58,105 nt of DNA. Source: Pseudomonas iridis (GTDB lineage Bacteria; Pseudomonadota; Gammaproteobacteria; Pseudomonadales; Pseudomonadaceae). A program made the translations under genes and the position numbers. The stretch lies in assembly GCF_017980685.1 (NCBI RefSeq), contig NZ_JACXXO010000026.1:1-58105 (forward strand), given 5' to 3'. Under the pieces are notes generated by a model that saw only the letters and a program-made list of their open reading frames with translations, was not told the DNA's origin and searched no databases. Of the stretch, positions 8,200-17,262 are shown one piece after another. Numbering within the stretch: the first letter of the stretch is position 1; each line of letters opens with the position of its first letter.

Positions 8200-8586
8200 A
8201 TGAAATTTCGTTTTCTCCTGTGGATGATGGGTTTGTTGATGGGTAAGGCCAGTCGGACAAATCCTGCGTTCCAGCAACAGTTGGGTGATAAGGATCTGGT
8301 GTTTCAGCTGCAGACGCTGGACGGGAAAGTGGCGCGGCATTTCGTGGTGAAGAATCAGCGGATTACCAGCAAGTCTGGCGTGGTGGCAGAGCCGGCGTTT
8401 GCGATTGCCTTTAAAGATGCGGGTTATGGTTTTGCCACGATGCAGGCGAAGAACAAGCAATTGGCATTCATGCAGGGGATTCAGGACAAGTCGATCCAGA
8501 TCAAGGGCAATCCGGCGCTGGTGATGTGGTTTCAGGGGGTGATGAAGTATCTGAAGCCGAGGAAGGCGAATCCGAACAAGGCCTGA
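8200..8586 (+). CDS. SCP2 sterol-binding-like domain protein
   Basis: The ATG at 8200 is preceded by GAGG at eight bases; a GTG at 8194 is the only competing start. The product is 128 residues. After a hydrophobic N-terminal stretch (MKFRFLLWMMGLLMG) it shows an SCP2-like pattern: LVFQLQTLDGKVARHFVVKN, then PAFAIAFKDAGYGFATM and a helical tail (GNPALVMWFQGVMKYL). SCP2 domains bind hydrophobic ligands; no ligand can be named here. The hydrophobic start could be a membrane anchor or an uncleaved signal. A strong terminator follows at 8654. Confidence 0.65.
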   Translation: MKFRFLLWMMGLLMGKASRTNPAFQQQLGDKDLVFQLQTLDGKVARHFVVKNQRITSKSGVVAEPAFAIAFKDAGYGFATMQAKNKQLAFMQGIQDKSIQIKGNPALVMWFQGVMKYLKPRKANPNKA

Positions 8587-8653
8587 CAGTTGTTGCGTTC
8601 ATTCGGGTGATGGCCCTGCCCCGAAAGTCATCAAATTGGCTCCTGAAACCACT

Positions 8654-8683
8654 AACACCTGTCATATATGACAGGTGTTTTTG
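8654..8683 (+). terminator. Rho-independent terminator
   Basis: Arms AACACCTGTCA and TGACAGGTGTT enclose TATA and run into T5. The palindrome is perfect and lies about 70 bases after the stop of the SCP2-like gene. Confidence 0.85.
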
Positions 8684-8753
8684 TTTGCGTCGCGGTGTTT
8701 TATGGAATAGGTCCAGCGGTTCAGGGACTTAACCGATTTGGAGAGTAATCATC

Positions 8754-10105
8754 ATGACGCTACAACCAGGCACCCTGGATACTGCTTTTGCCAATGCAGG
8801 CGTACTCGAATGGGCATTTCCTGAGTTTGCCAGCATTTCACCTGAGGCTGTTGTGCCGTTACCCGACGGCAGACTGCTTGTAGTGGCGAGTGACCCGGCT
8901 TATCCCCAAGGCTTCATCGTGGCGCGATTAACTGAAGCTGGGCGGCTCGACGTAGGCACCGGCTTCGGGGACCGCGAGCAAGGTTTTGTGCAGATTGCAA
9001 TTCCGGACAAATCACTGAGGTGGAATGCCAGCGCCAGCCTGTTGGGTGATGGTCGATTGTTGGTTACATACGATTACTCTGGGCTGACAACTGGCGAACG
9101 TGGTTATGTTGTCATGCTGCTTCTATCAGACGGTTGTCTCGACGAAGGATTTGGAGAGGGTGGCGTAGTTGCTTTCCCATTCGGTTCACTGCCTGCAACA
9201 CTAGAGAGAACGGGTAAGGCTGCATACGCAGATGTCAGTGCGGGTGAAGCTGTGGAATCGGTCACTCATGGGGGGGCTTACTTGGCAGGTCCGTTATTGC
9301 GTTGCCGGACGGGAAGATTGCTGTGGTCAGTTTTGGCTTTGATCTTAATACGCAGCAAACCAAAGGCTTGGTCATGCGACTCAATTCTGATGGCAGTTTT
9401 GACGAAACCTTTAACAAAACCGGCAAGGCCAGTGTTGAATTGGGGGATACGGGTGACAACGCCGCACGTGGAGTGGAAGCTCATACGGACGGAGGTTTGG
9501 TGGTGTACGGCAACTTTAATGAGGGGGGGACACTCGGTATCTACGTGGTGCGCTTCAAGGAGGATGGAACGCGGGACGAGCAGTTCTCTACAGTGATGTT
9601 GTCTGCCGAAAAAAGGCTCTCTTTTTACGATATTGCCGTGAGAAAAAAGGATGGAATCATTGCTCTGGCAGGAGGCCAGCGCGGTGAAGGAGACTTCGAT
9701 GGCGTAGGCGTGATTGTGGTGCTCAAAGGGGATGGTTCGTATCATCCGGTTTTCAACAACGGCAAACCGTTATTTCAAAAAGTTTTGCCTGAGACCGGTC
9801 AGCAGTGGTCGACTTGCGCCTTTGGCGGAAAGGATGAAAACACGCTAATCATGTCCGGTACCAGTGGCGGCACATGGCTCTTGGACGATACGCGTGCGGT
9901 CTTGGCGCGCTACTTACTAACCGGCTATTTGGATACGTCATTCAACGGTCAGGGATGGGTTGTTTTTGATCAGCCTGATCGGCTGGAGGTGGCGCGAGAT
10001 TTGATCATCACGACACAGGACCGAATCGTGGTCTGCGGTGAATTTCGTAATGACCGGCAAGCTATTGAGCCCCAGGGCGGTTGGATAGCACGCTACCTTG
10101 CTTGA
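8754..10105 (+). pseudogene. Delta-60 repeat protein, interrupted by a frameshift at a G7 tract
   Basis: The ATG at 8754 has GGAGA about nine bases upstream. The first frame carries delta-60 (TIGR02608-like) repeats: LDTAFANAGVLEWAF, VPLPDGRLLVVAS, LDEGFGEGGVV. It loses sense after the run of seven G at 9270-9276, reading on as junk to 9596. From that point another frame continues the repeats: IALPDGKIAVVSFGFD, FDETFNKTGKASVEL, LDTSFNGQGWVVFDQ, to the stop at 10105. Adding one G restores a single 450-residue protein. Delta-60 repeats are thought to form beta-propeller-like folds; no catalytic site is known. There is no obvious signal peptide. The break may be a real mutation, a sequencing error, or phase variation. 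Confidence 0.75.
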
Positions 10106-10128
10106 TAGATGATCAACAGACACGAAGG

Positions 10129-10172
10129 CCCGCTCTCACTCATTGACATGATCCAGTAAGAGCGGGTTTTTT
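10129..10172. terminator. Terminator between delta-60 gene and HDOD gene
   Basis: CCCGCTCTCACT (129-140 in this kilobase) pairs with AGTAAGAGCGGG at 10155-10166 with one mismatch and is followed by T6. It serves the plus-strand gene and may be shared, since the T run overlaps the stop of the convergent HDOD gene. Confidence 0.7.
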
Positions 10173-11571
10173 ATGCCTGGCTGAACTGCGAGGCCAGTTC
10201 GCGCAGCAGGACTTCAGCTTCCAGTACCTTGCTGACGACATCGTTGGCCTTGTCGCGCGTCAAACCCACGCGCTCGAGTAGGGCATCCGGAATATCCTCA
10301 TCCGGCCCGGAGCCGATCCCGCGGCTACGCAGCAAGCGCACGGCCAAACACACGAGGTTCGGGTATTCGGCGTAGGCGCCGTCGTAGCTCGGGTCGTGCT
10401 GGAAGCGCAGAGCGGCGGCCAGTTCGTCCGGCATGTCCCAGTAGCGCATCAGCCACGAGCCGATCTGTTCGCGGCTGATCCCCAGCAGGTGTTGCTCGAT
10501 GTAGCTGTGGCACAGGTGCGGGTTGACCTCAAGGTGGCGGCAGATCAACGAGAAGTGCGGTGGGAACACGTGGGCCAGCAGCAGGTAGCCGAAGTTGTGT
10601 AGCAGACCGGCCAGATACGTCAGGCCGGCTTCCGGGCGCTGGGCGCGCGGCATGGCGCGGGTCAGGCCTTCGATGACGGCAGCGGTGTAGATCGACTGCT
10701 GCCAGTACGGCGTGGTTTGTTGTGGATGGTCTTTCGGCAGGCTCAATGTCTTGCCGAGGGCCAGGCCCAGCGCGAGGTTGATCACCAGATCGAACCCGAG
10801 CACGCGGACGATCGCGTCTTCCACAGACCGAATCTTGCCCGGCGAGGCGTAGTACGGCGACGCCGCCCAGCTCACTACTTGCGCGGCCAGCGCAGGGTCG
10901 GTTTCGACCACGCCGGTGATGTCGTCGATGGTGGCATTCGGGTCGACGCGCAGCTTGATGATCTTCTGTGCGGTTTCGGCCAGCGGCGGTATCTCGATGG
11001 TCGCTTCCAGTCGCTGCTGGATGCGTCGCGCGGTGAACGCCTGCACAGCCTGAGTGATTTCCTTGCGGTCGTCATCCGGGCGGTCGAGGTTCGGACGAAT
11101 GCTGGTCAGGTTCTCGCCGAAGTTGGCGGCGCTGGCCTTGGTGAGCATGGTCTTGAAGTGTTCGCTGGTGATTTCCAGCAGTACGCCCGGCTCGCCGGAG
11201 TTGATCAGCAACTTCGGCTCGCGCAGCAGGCTTTCTTCGTAAAGGCATGGCGAACTGGTCAGCGCCGGCAGCCCTGGCAACAGGCTCAGGCTGTGTTTGC
11301 CGAGCATTTTTTGCAGGCGCTCAGTCGACACGGCGGTCAGACGACGGCCCGTCAGTTCGGCGAGGCGATTGAGATCGAGCAGTTGGCTCTGTGGAAATAG
11401 CACCATCAGCGCGCCGACAGCGTCGTCCAGCAACACGGCCTGGACCTTGCGCGATGCATTCAGGCCGTGGTGGTCGAGCACTTCTTCGTAGGCGATCCCG
11501 AGCTTGTCCAGCAGCAGCCGGATAACAGACGGAGCGTGCGGGGATTCGGTGGCGAGAGCAGCTTCGGTCAT
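10171..11571 (-). CDS. HDOD domain signalling protein with N-terminal YbaK-like domain
   Basis: The start at 11571 (MTEAALATESPHAPSVIRLL) gives 466 residues; the frame opens eight codons earlier without better support. The first ~150 residues resemble a YbaK/aminoacyl-tRNA-deacylase-type fold (LLDKLGIAYEEVLDHHG; AVLLDDAVGALMVLFP). Residues about 190-400 form an HDOD domain: EIPPLAETAQKIIKLRVDP, TDPALAAQVVSWAASPYY, VLGFDLVINLALGLALG, TYLAGLLHNFGYLLLAHVFP. HDOD proteins are noncatalytic relatives of HD-GYP proteins that act in signalling and motility control. It is downstream of recG on the same strand, 79 bases away. The specific role is not known. Confidence 0.85.
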   Translation of the reverse strand: MTEAALATESPHAPSVIRLLLDKLGIAYEEVLDHHGLNASRKVQAVLLDDAVGALMVLFPQSQLLDLNRLAELTGRRLTAVSTERLQKMLGKHSLSLLPGLPALTSSPCLYEESLLREPKLLINSGEPGVLLEITSEHFKTMLTKASAANFGENLTSIRPNLDRPDDDRKEITQAVQAFTARRIQQRLEATIEIPPLAETAQKIIKLRVDPNATIDDITGVVETDPALAAQVVSWAASPYYASPGKIRSVEDAIVRVLGFDLVINLALGLALGKTLSLPKDHPQQTTPYWQQSIYTAAVIEGLTRAMPRAQRPEAGLTYLAGLLHNFGYLLLAHVFPPHFSLICRHLEVNPHLCHSYIEQHLLGISREQIGSWLMRYWDMPDELAAALRFQHDPSYDGAYAEYPNLVCLAVRLLRSRGIGSGPDEDIPDALLERVGLTRDKANDVVSKVLEAEVLLRELASQFSQA

Positions 11572-11650
11572 GGTCTGGATCCGTTTTTGAAACAAGTGCT
11601 GGAGTATAACCAGCTCTGTAAGAGCAGGCTGTCAGAAACTGCGACGGTGC

Positions 11651-13726
11651 TCACACTTGGCCATATTGCTGCCCGTGGCGCAGCCACCGGTCGAGCAAGG
11701 GGCTGACGTGGGTCGGCCAGCGTTCCAGCAAGGCTTGGGCGGCGTCGCGCACGGCGGGCAGCAAGTCGGCATCGCGCATCAGGTCGGCGACTTTGAATTG
11801 CAGAAGACCGGTCTGGCGGGTGCCGAGCATTTCGCCGGGGCCGCGCAGTTCGAGGTCTTTTTCGGCGATGACGAAACCGTCGTTGGTCTCGCGCATGATG
11901 CCCAGACGCTGGCGGCCGATCTGCGACAGCGGCGGATGGTAGAGCAGCACGCAATGGCTGGCCGCACTGCCTCGGCCAACGCGGCCGCGCAATTGGTGCA
12001 GTTGCGCCAGACCCAGGCGCTCCGGGTTTTCGATGATCATCAGGCTGGCGTTGGGAACGTCGACGCCGACTTCGATCACCGTGGTTGCGACCAGCAATTG
12101 CAGGTTGCCAGCCTTGAATTCGGCCATCACCGCGGCTTTCTCTACGGGTTTCATGCGGCCGTGGATCAGCCCGACTTTCAGTTCGCCAAGGGCGGCAGTG
12201 AGGTCTTCGAAGGTGGTTTCGGCGGCCTGACAGGTCAGCTCTTCGGATTCTTCAATCAGCGTGCACACCCAGTAGGCTTGACGCCCTTCGGCGCAGGCGC
12301 CACGGACCCGTTCGATGACTTCGACGCGGCGAGTGTCAGTGACCAGCACGGTGTTGACCGGGGTTCGCCCGGGCGGTAGTTCATCAAGGATCGAGGTGTC
12401 GAGGTCGGCGTAGGCGCTCATCGCCAACGTGCGCGGAATCGGCGTCGCGGTCATGATCAGTTGATGCGGGCACATGCGCCCACCGACGCCTTTCTGCCGC
12501 AACGCCAGACGTTGCTGCACGCCGAAGCGGTGTTGCTCGTCGATGATCACCAGCGCGAGGTTCTTGAACTTCACCTCTTCCTGAAACAGTGCATGCGTGC
12601 CCACCACCATCGGCGTGCCGCTGGCGATTTGTTCCAGCGCGGCGACGCGATTTTTGCCTTTGAGCTTGCCGGCCAGCCACGCGACTTCAATGCCCAGCGG
12701 TTCGAGCCAGCGCTTGAAGGTGATGAAGTGTTGTTCCGCGAGGATTTCGGTCGGCGCCATCAACGCGACCTGATACCCGGCCTCCAGCGCTTGCAACGCG
12801 GCGAGGGCGGCGACCACGGTTTTACCCGCGCCGACGTCGCCCTGAATCAGCCGCAGCATCGGTTCGTGCTGACTGAGGTCGTAGGCGATTTCATTGCCGA
12901 CGCGTTGCTGGGCGCCGGTCGGGGCGAAGCCGAGGTTGGCCAGGTACTTGGGCGGCAGTTTTTCCGCTTTCGGCATGGCTGGCGCGCGCAGGGAACGCAT
13001 GCTTTCGCGCAGACGTTGCTGCGACAATTGATGCGTCAGCAGTTCTTCGAAGGCGAGGCGATGCTGGGCCCAGTGATGACCGAGGGCGAGTTCGTCGACG
13101 TCGGCATCGGCGGGCGGGTTGTGCAGGTAGCGGATCGCATCGGCCAGTGGCGCGAGTTGATAGTCGCGGGCCAGTTCGGTCGGCAGCCAGTCGGGCAGGC
13201 TGGTCGGGCCGAGCAGGGTCAAGGTCTGCATGCACAGTTGACGCAGGCGCGCTTGGGTCAGGCCTTCGGTCAGCGGATAGACCGGGGTCAGGGTTTCATC
13301 CACCGGCGGCGGCTCGTCGCCCGTGATGGCGCGGTATTCCGGGTGGTAGATCTCCAGTCCCGACGCGCCGGGCCGCGCTTCGCCGTAGCAGCGAATGCGC
13401 GTGCCGCGCTTGAGGCCTTCTTTCTGCGCGTTGCTGAAATGGTAGAAGCGCAAGCTCAGGCCGCCCGTGCCGTCCTGCAGGCGCACAACGAGGCTGCGAC
13501 GACGGCCCATGACCACGTCGGCGCCGCTGACGGTGCCTTCGACCACGGCATCCTGTCCCGGGCGCAAGTGGCCGATCGGCACCACGCGGGTGCGATCCTG
13601 ATAGCGCAGCGGCAGGTGGAACAGCACGTCCTGGAGATTCTCCAGACCGACCTTGGCCAATTTCTCGGCCATGGCTTCGCCGACACCCTTGAGTGCCGTC
13701 ACCGACACTTGCGACAGCTCTGTCAT
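11651..13726 (-). CDS. recG: ATP-dependent DNA helicase RecG
   Basis: The 691-residue product has the full RecG layout: an N-terminal wedge/OB domain (residues about 50-150), then the helicase core with Walker A GDVGAGKT (296-303), the DEQH box IIDEQHRFGVQQR (396-399), motif VVATTVIEVGVDVPNASLM-like segments and RLGLAQLHQLRGRVGRG near the C-terminus. RecG remodels stalled replication forks and branched recombination intermediates by fork reversal and branch migration. Length is normal. The gene starts nine bases after oxyR ends, so the two are probably co-transcribed; the oxyR-recG pairing is conserved in Pseudomonas. Confidence 0.97.
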   Translation of the reverse strand: MTELSQVSVTALKGVGEAMAEKLAKVGLENLQDVLFHLPLRYQDRTRVVPIGHLRPGQDAVVEGTVSGADVVMGRRRSLVVRLQDGTGGLSLRFYHFSNAQKEGLKRGTRIRCYGEARPGASGLEIYHPEYRAITGDEPPPVDETLTPVYPLTEGLTQARLRQLCMQTLTLLGPTSLPDWLPTELARDYQLAPLADAIRYLHNPPADADVDELALGHHWAQHRLAFEELLTHQLSQQRLRESMRSLRAPAMPKAEKLPPKYLANLGFAPTGAQQRVGNEIAYDLSQHEPMLRLIQGDVGAGKTVVAALAALQALEAGYQVALMAPTEILAEQHFITFKRWLEPLGIEVAWLAGKLKGKNRVAALEQIASGTPMVVGTHALFQEEVKFKNLALVIIDEQHRFGVQQRLALRQKGVGGRMCPHQLIMTATPIPRTLAMSAYADLDTSILDELPPGRTPVNTVLVTDTRRVEVIERVRGACAEGRQAYWVCTLIEESEELTCQAAETTFEDLTAALGELKVGLIHGRMKPVEKAAVMAEFKAGNLQLLVATTVIEVGVDVPNASLMIIENPERLGLAQLHQLRGRVGRGSAASHCVLLYHPPLSQIGRQRLGIMRETNDGFVIAEKDLELRGPGEMLGTRQTGLLQFKVADLMRDADLLPAVRDAAQALLERWPTHVSPLLDRWLRHGQQYGQV

Positions 13727-13735
13727 GACGCTCGC

Positions 13736-14665
13736 TTAACCGGCGGTGACCGGTGCCGCAGGTCTGGCAACCGAGCACAGGCGAATGGAGTCGGCGAGAA
13801 TCTCGATGGCTTTGGGCCGTGGGAAGCTCGCGCGCCAGGCAATCGCCACGGTGCGGAATGGCACCGGCGGCGACAAGGGCCGCACTTCGATCACGCCCGG
13901 GGCGTAGTGGTGGCTGTCGACCGCCGACAACGGCAGGATCGAGATGCCCAGACCGGAGGCGACCATGTGGCGAATGGTTTCCAGCGAGCTGGATTCGACG
14001 GTGGTGTGCTTGGCGCCGTCACTGCCCTTGGCCAGGGTCGGGCAGGCTTCGAGTACTTGATCGCGGAAGCAGTGGCCTTCGCCTAGCAGCAACAGGCTCT
14101 TGTCGTTGAGCAGGCCGGCGTCGATGGTTTCTTTCTGGGTCCACGGGTGCTGCGCTGGCATCAAGACGTAGAACGGCTCGTCGTAGAGTTGCAGAGTCAG
14201 CACGTCGGCTTCGTTGAACGGCAGGGCGATGATGATCGCGTCGAGTTCGCCGTTGCGCAGTTTGTCGCGCAGCACGTGGGTGAAGTTTTCTTCGATATAC
14301 AACGGCATCTGCGGGGCGACCCGGTGCAGTTGTGGAATCAGGTGAGGAAACAGGTACGGGCCGACGGTGTAGATCGCGCCGACTTTCAGCGGAGCGGTCA
14401 GCTGGTTCTTGCCGGCCTGGGCCAGTTCGCGAATGCCTTGGGCCTGTTCCAGTACTTTTTGCGCCTGGGCGACGATGCCTTCGCCGACCGGCGTCACTCG
14501 CACGGCACTCTTGCTGCGCTCGAAAATCAGCACACCGAGTTCGTCTTCAAGTTTCTTCACGCCCACCGACAGGGTCGGCTGGCTGACGTGGCATTTTTCG
14601 GCGGCGTGGCCGAAATGCTGCTCTTGGGCGAGGGTGACGATGTAGCGTAATTCTGTGAGGGTCAT
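13736..14665 (-). CDS. oxyR: Hydrogen-peroxide sensor/regulator OxyR
   Basis: A 309-residue LysR-type regulator. The N-terminal helix-turn-helix is FGHAAEKCHVSQPTLSVGVK, and the effector domain carries the OxyR redox motif GEGHCFRDQVLEAC with Cys199 and Cys208, the two cysteines that form the peroxide-induced disulphide. The presence of both separates it from generic LysR proteins. In pseudomonads OxyR controls katA/katB, ahp and related genes, and it is commonly encoded next to recG as here. The TonB operon lies upstream on the same strand but is separated by a terminator and a REP pair. Confidence 0.96.
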   Translation of the reverse strand: MTLTELRYIVTLAQEQHFGHAAEKCHVSQPTLSVGVKKLEDELGVLIFERSKSAVRVTPVGEGIVAQAQKVLEQAQGIRELAQAGKNQLTAPLKVGAIYTVGPYLFPHLIPQLHRVAPQMPLYIEENFTHVLRDKLRNGELDAIIIALPFNEADVLTLQLYDEPFYVLMPAQHPWTQKETIDAGLLNDKSLLLLGEGHCFRDQVLEACPTLAKGSDGAKHTTVESSSLETIRHMVASGLGISILPLSAVDSHHYAPGVIEVRPLSPPVPFRTVAIAWRASFPRPKAIEILADSIRLCSVARPAAPVTAG

Positions 14666-14782
14666 AGCAAGCGTCCATGAAGATGCGGGCCAAGCATACC
14701 GGCTGCAATCGATAGACGCACGTTATCAGACTGAGGGAGGCGTGCGACACAGGGCAATGCCGGTTTGCCGTGCATAGATATG

Positions 14783-14805
14783 CAAAAGGCACCTTTCGGT
14801 GCCTG
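14783..14805 (-). terminator. Terminator downstream of the TonB operon
   Basis: Read on the minus strand, CAGGCACC and GGTGCCT flank a GAAA tetraloop and are followed by TTTTG. It ends transcription of exbB-exbD-tonB before oxyR. Confidence 0.8.
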
Positions 14806-14838
14806 TTTGGCTGGATCTATCGGCTTGCGGATAGCCAC

Positions 14839-14926
14839 TGTGGGAGCGAGCCTGCTCGCGAAAGCGGTGTGCCAGAAAAAATATGCTGACTGACACGGCC
14901 CCTTCGCGAGCAGGCTCGCTCCCACA
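14839..14926. repeat. REPIN, family B (inverted pair)
   Basis: TGTGGGAGCGAGCCTGCTCG at the left and CGAGCAGGCTCGCTCCCACA at the right form two inverted REP copies around a ~40-base spacer. The same pair recurs near 18.14 and 39.37 kb. Confidence 0.85.
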
Positions 14927-14942
14927 GGTATTGCGGTGCGTC

Positions 14943-15689
14943 TTAGCGACGGCGTTCCAGCGAGTAAACAAACGGCGCAACAATTTCAATCGAGCCATTG
15001 GTCAACATGTCGGCCGGTGGCTTGGGCAGCGGTTGTGCGCGGCGGATCATTTCCAGGGTGGCCCGGTCCAGATCGGCGTTGCCGGAGCGGCTCACCAGTT
15101 CGAACGACAGCACATTGCCTTCGCCATCGACCACGAAACGCAGACGATTCAAGCCTTCCTTGCCGCGAGCCTGTGCGCTTTGCGGGTACTTTTTGTACTT
15201 GGCCAAATGCGCAAGCAGAGTGCCTTGCCAGCTGGCCTTGGCAGCCATCTGGGCTGGCGACGGGCCTGGCGCTGGCGCAGCAGATTTCTCTGTCGGCGCT
15301 GGTGTCGGTGGCGTGTCGGCCGGTTTTTCCTCGGAAGGTTTTTCCTTCGGCGGATCGGGCAGCTTTTTCTCGACAGGCTTCGGCGGTTTGGGCTTTGGCT
15401 TCGGTTTTGGTTTCTGCACCGCGATTTCGGCTTTCGGTGCTTCGGCCAGTTTCGGAATCGGCAGCTCTTCAACCGGAGCCGGTGGCTGCGGCGGGGTGAC
15501 GACTTTCGGCGGAGCTGGCGGTGGCGGGGCTGGAACCGGGGCCAGCTCGACCATCATTGCCTGGGGAGGCAGTTCGATGGGCGGGCGGGTGGTCCAGTTC
15601 AGCGCCAGCGCGATGGCCAGCGCGTGAACGCCCAGCACCACGGCCAGGCTACCGCTGTAACGCGTCAGCTTATGGCGCGTCGTGATCAT
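14943..15689 (-). CDS. tonB: Energy transducer TonB
   Basis: A 248-residue protein with one N-terminal transmembrane anchor (LAVVLGVHALAIALALNW), a long Pro/Lys/Glu-rich spacer including an alternating KPKPKPKP tract, and a C-terminal TonB domain (LAHLAKYKKYPQSAQARGKEG; LRFVVDGEGNVLSFELV; LPKPPADM). The spacer crosses the periplasm and the C-terminal domain contacts TonB boxes of outer-membrane receptors for siderophores and cobalamin. The start overlaps the exbD stop by four bases, so the two are translationally coupled. Gene order exbB-exbD-tonB next to oxyR matches the P. putida arrangement. Confidence 0.95.
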   Translation of the reverse strand: MITTRHKLTRYSGSLAVVLGVHALAIALALNWTTRPPIELPPQAMMVELAPVPAPPPPAPPKVVTPPQPPAPVEELPIPKLAEAPKAEIAVQKPKPKPKPKPPKPVEKKLPDPPKEKPSEEKPADTPPTPAPTEKSAAPAPGPSPAQMAAKASWQGTLLAHLAKYKKYPQSAQARGKEGLNRLRFVVDGEGNVLSFELVSRSGNADLDRATLEMIRRAQPLPKPPADMLTNGSIEIVAPFVYSLERRR

Positions 15690-16114
15690 TTTTTAACTGC
15701 GCTCTCAAGTCCTACCAGACCAACCTTCAGGTAACCGGCAGAGCGCAGGTTATCCATCACGCTCATCAGGTCGCCGTAATCCACGCCTTTGTCGGCCTGG
15801 AAGAAGATGGTGGTGTCTTTCTTGCCTTTGGTGCGGGCGTCGAGGGTGGCGCCCAGAGTCTCAGGCTTCACTTCGTCTTCGCCCAGGAACAGGCGCTGAT
15901 CAGCCTTGACGCTGAGGAACACCGGTTTCTCTGGCCGCGGCGCCGGCTTGGCGGTCGAGGCGGGCAGGTCGACTTTGATATCCACAGTGGCCAACGGCGC
16001 GGCCACCATGAAGATGATCAACAGCACCAGCATCACGTCGATGAACGGCGTGACGTTGATTTCGTGGTTCTCGGCCAGATCGTCGTCTGCGCCTTCTTTC
16101 AAATGCAGGCCCAT
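15686..16114 (-). CDS. exbD: Biopolymer transport protein ExbD
   Basis: The 142-residue product has a short cytoplasmic start, one transmembrane helix (INVTPFIDVMLVLLIIFMVAA) bearing the conserved Asp of the proton-conducting MotB/ExbD family, and a periplasmic domain (PVFLSVKADQRLFLGEDEV). With ExbB it converts proton-motive force into TonB movement. It lies six bases after exbB and overlaps tonB by four bases, a tight operon. Confidence 0.96.
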   Translation of the reverse strand: MGLHLKEGADDDLAENHEINVTPFIDVMLVLLIIFMVAAPLATVDIKVDLPASTAKPAPRPEKPVFLSVKADQRLFLGEDEVKPETLGATLDARTKGKKDTTIFFQADKGVDYGDLMSVMDNLRSAGYLKVGLVGLESAVKK

Positions 16115-16120
16115 GGCCGA

Positions 16121-17074
16121 TTACCCCACTTTCACCATGTGCGGTTGCGAGCTGCGCTCAGGCTGGTGATCGAGGTCGCGGCTGACCAGCAGCAGGACTT
16201 CTGCCGAGGCATCGGAGACCTGCGCCTTGTAACCGGCGATGGAGCGCGCGAACACGTTGTAGATCACTACCGCAGGAATCGCAGCCACCAGACCCAGTGC
16301 GGTGGCCAGCAGCGCTTCAGCGATACCAGGTGCCACGACGGCAAGATTGGTGGTTTGGGTTTTGGCGATGCCGATGAAGGAGTTCATGATGCCCCACACG
16401 GTGCCGAACAGGCCGACAAACGGTGCGGTGGAACCGATGGTTGCGAGTACGCCGGTGCCGCTGCTCATGTTGCGACCGCAGGCTGCGACCAGACGCTCGA
16501 GGCGGAAGCTGACACGCTCCTTGATGCCTTCTTTCTCGCGGCTGTTGGTCGACAGGCGCATCTCTTCAAGGGCGTCGTGGACCAGCAGGTTGGCAAGGGT
16601 GCCTTCTTTTGCGGCAGTGGTGCTGGCTTCTTTAAGCGTGGTGGCTTTCTTCAGGGCGGCGATTTCGCCACGCAGACGACGCTTGGCACCCATCAGCTCA
16701 AAGCCCTTGGCGATCCAGATGGTCCAGGTGATGATCGACGCAATGGCCAGGCCGATCATCACGATTTTCACGATGATGTCGGCGTTCTGGTACATGCCCC
16801 AAGGCGACAGGTCGTGGGCCATGCCCAGGGTGTTGTCGGCTTCAAGGGCTTGTGGCGCGTCGGCAGGTGTGGCGTCGAGGGTTTGAACCGGAGCTGTTGC
16901 ATCCCGTGCCGCCGCCGCTGGAGCGCTCTGTTCGGTGGCGGCAGGAGCAGCAGGTGCCTGAGCGTCGGCGAAAGCGGCGGTTGGCGTCAGCATCAGGCTG
17001 AGCAACAGAGCCGCCACCGCGCTCCAGGCGCGAGGTCGTTTGGTTGGCGAAGCGGGGATTTGATTACGATTCAT
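16121..17074 (-). CDS. exbB: TonB-system proton channel subunit ExbB, long form
   Basis: Starting at the ATG at 17074 gives 317 residues. An N-terminal signal-like helix (AWSAVAALLLSLMLTPTAAFA) is followed by an Ala/Pro/Thr-rich periplasmic stretch of about 60 residues, then the three-helix MotA/ExbB core (IVKIVMIGLAIASIITWTIW; ATIGSTAPFVGLFGTVWGIM; LVAAIPAVVIYNVFARSI). Short ExbB proteins lack the first 80-100 residues; this extended form is common in Pseudomonas. ExbB forms a pentameric channel around ExbD. It is the first gene of exbB-exbD-tonB. The upstream region is AT-rich and could hold a Fur site, but I could not place one convincingly. Confidence 0.95.
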   Translation of the reverse strand: MNRNQIPASPTKRPRAWSAVAALLLSLMLTPTAAFADAQAPAAPAATEQSAPAAAARDATAPVQTLDATPADAPQALEADNTLGMAHDLSPWGMYQNADIIVKIVMIGLAIASIITWTIWIAKGFELMGAKRRLRGEIAALKKATTLKEASTTAAKEGTLANLLVHDALEEMRLSTNSREKEGIKERVSFRLERLVAACGRNMSSGTGVLATIGSTAPFVGLFGTVWGIMNSFIGIAKTQTTNLAVVAPGIAEALLATALGLVAAIPAVVIYNVFARSIAGYKAQVSDASAEVLLLVSRDLDHQPERSSQPHMVKVG

Positions 17075-17262
17075 GCTGGCCGGACCTGAGATAGAAAAAC
17101 GGTAATGCTCTTCCAGGCCTCGTGAGGCCGAGAACAAAAGTGGCAGGCATTATTGCAAGTAATTCTTGTTAACAAAAGTAATAGAGTAACTTTTTTTCCT
17201 TCATTGCTAGCCGCTCGTCCTCTGCCGAGGCTAGTCTGTGCCTTTCCGATGGGAGTTTTTTG

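Noticed and set aside
9518..9530. Second G-run in the delta-60 gene as another frameshift
   Set aside because: The reading frame with repeat motifs continues unbroken across it.
12461..14086. 541-codon plus-strand open frame
   Set aside because: Antisense to recG and oxyR; no start signal or domain.
17138..17180. Possible Fur box upstream of exbB
   Set aside because: The best 19-base alignment to the Fur consensus matches only about half the positions.
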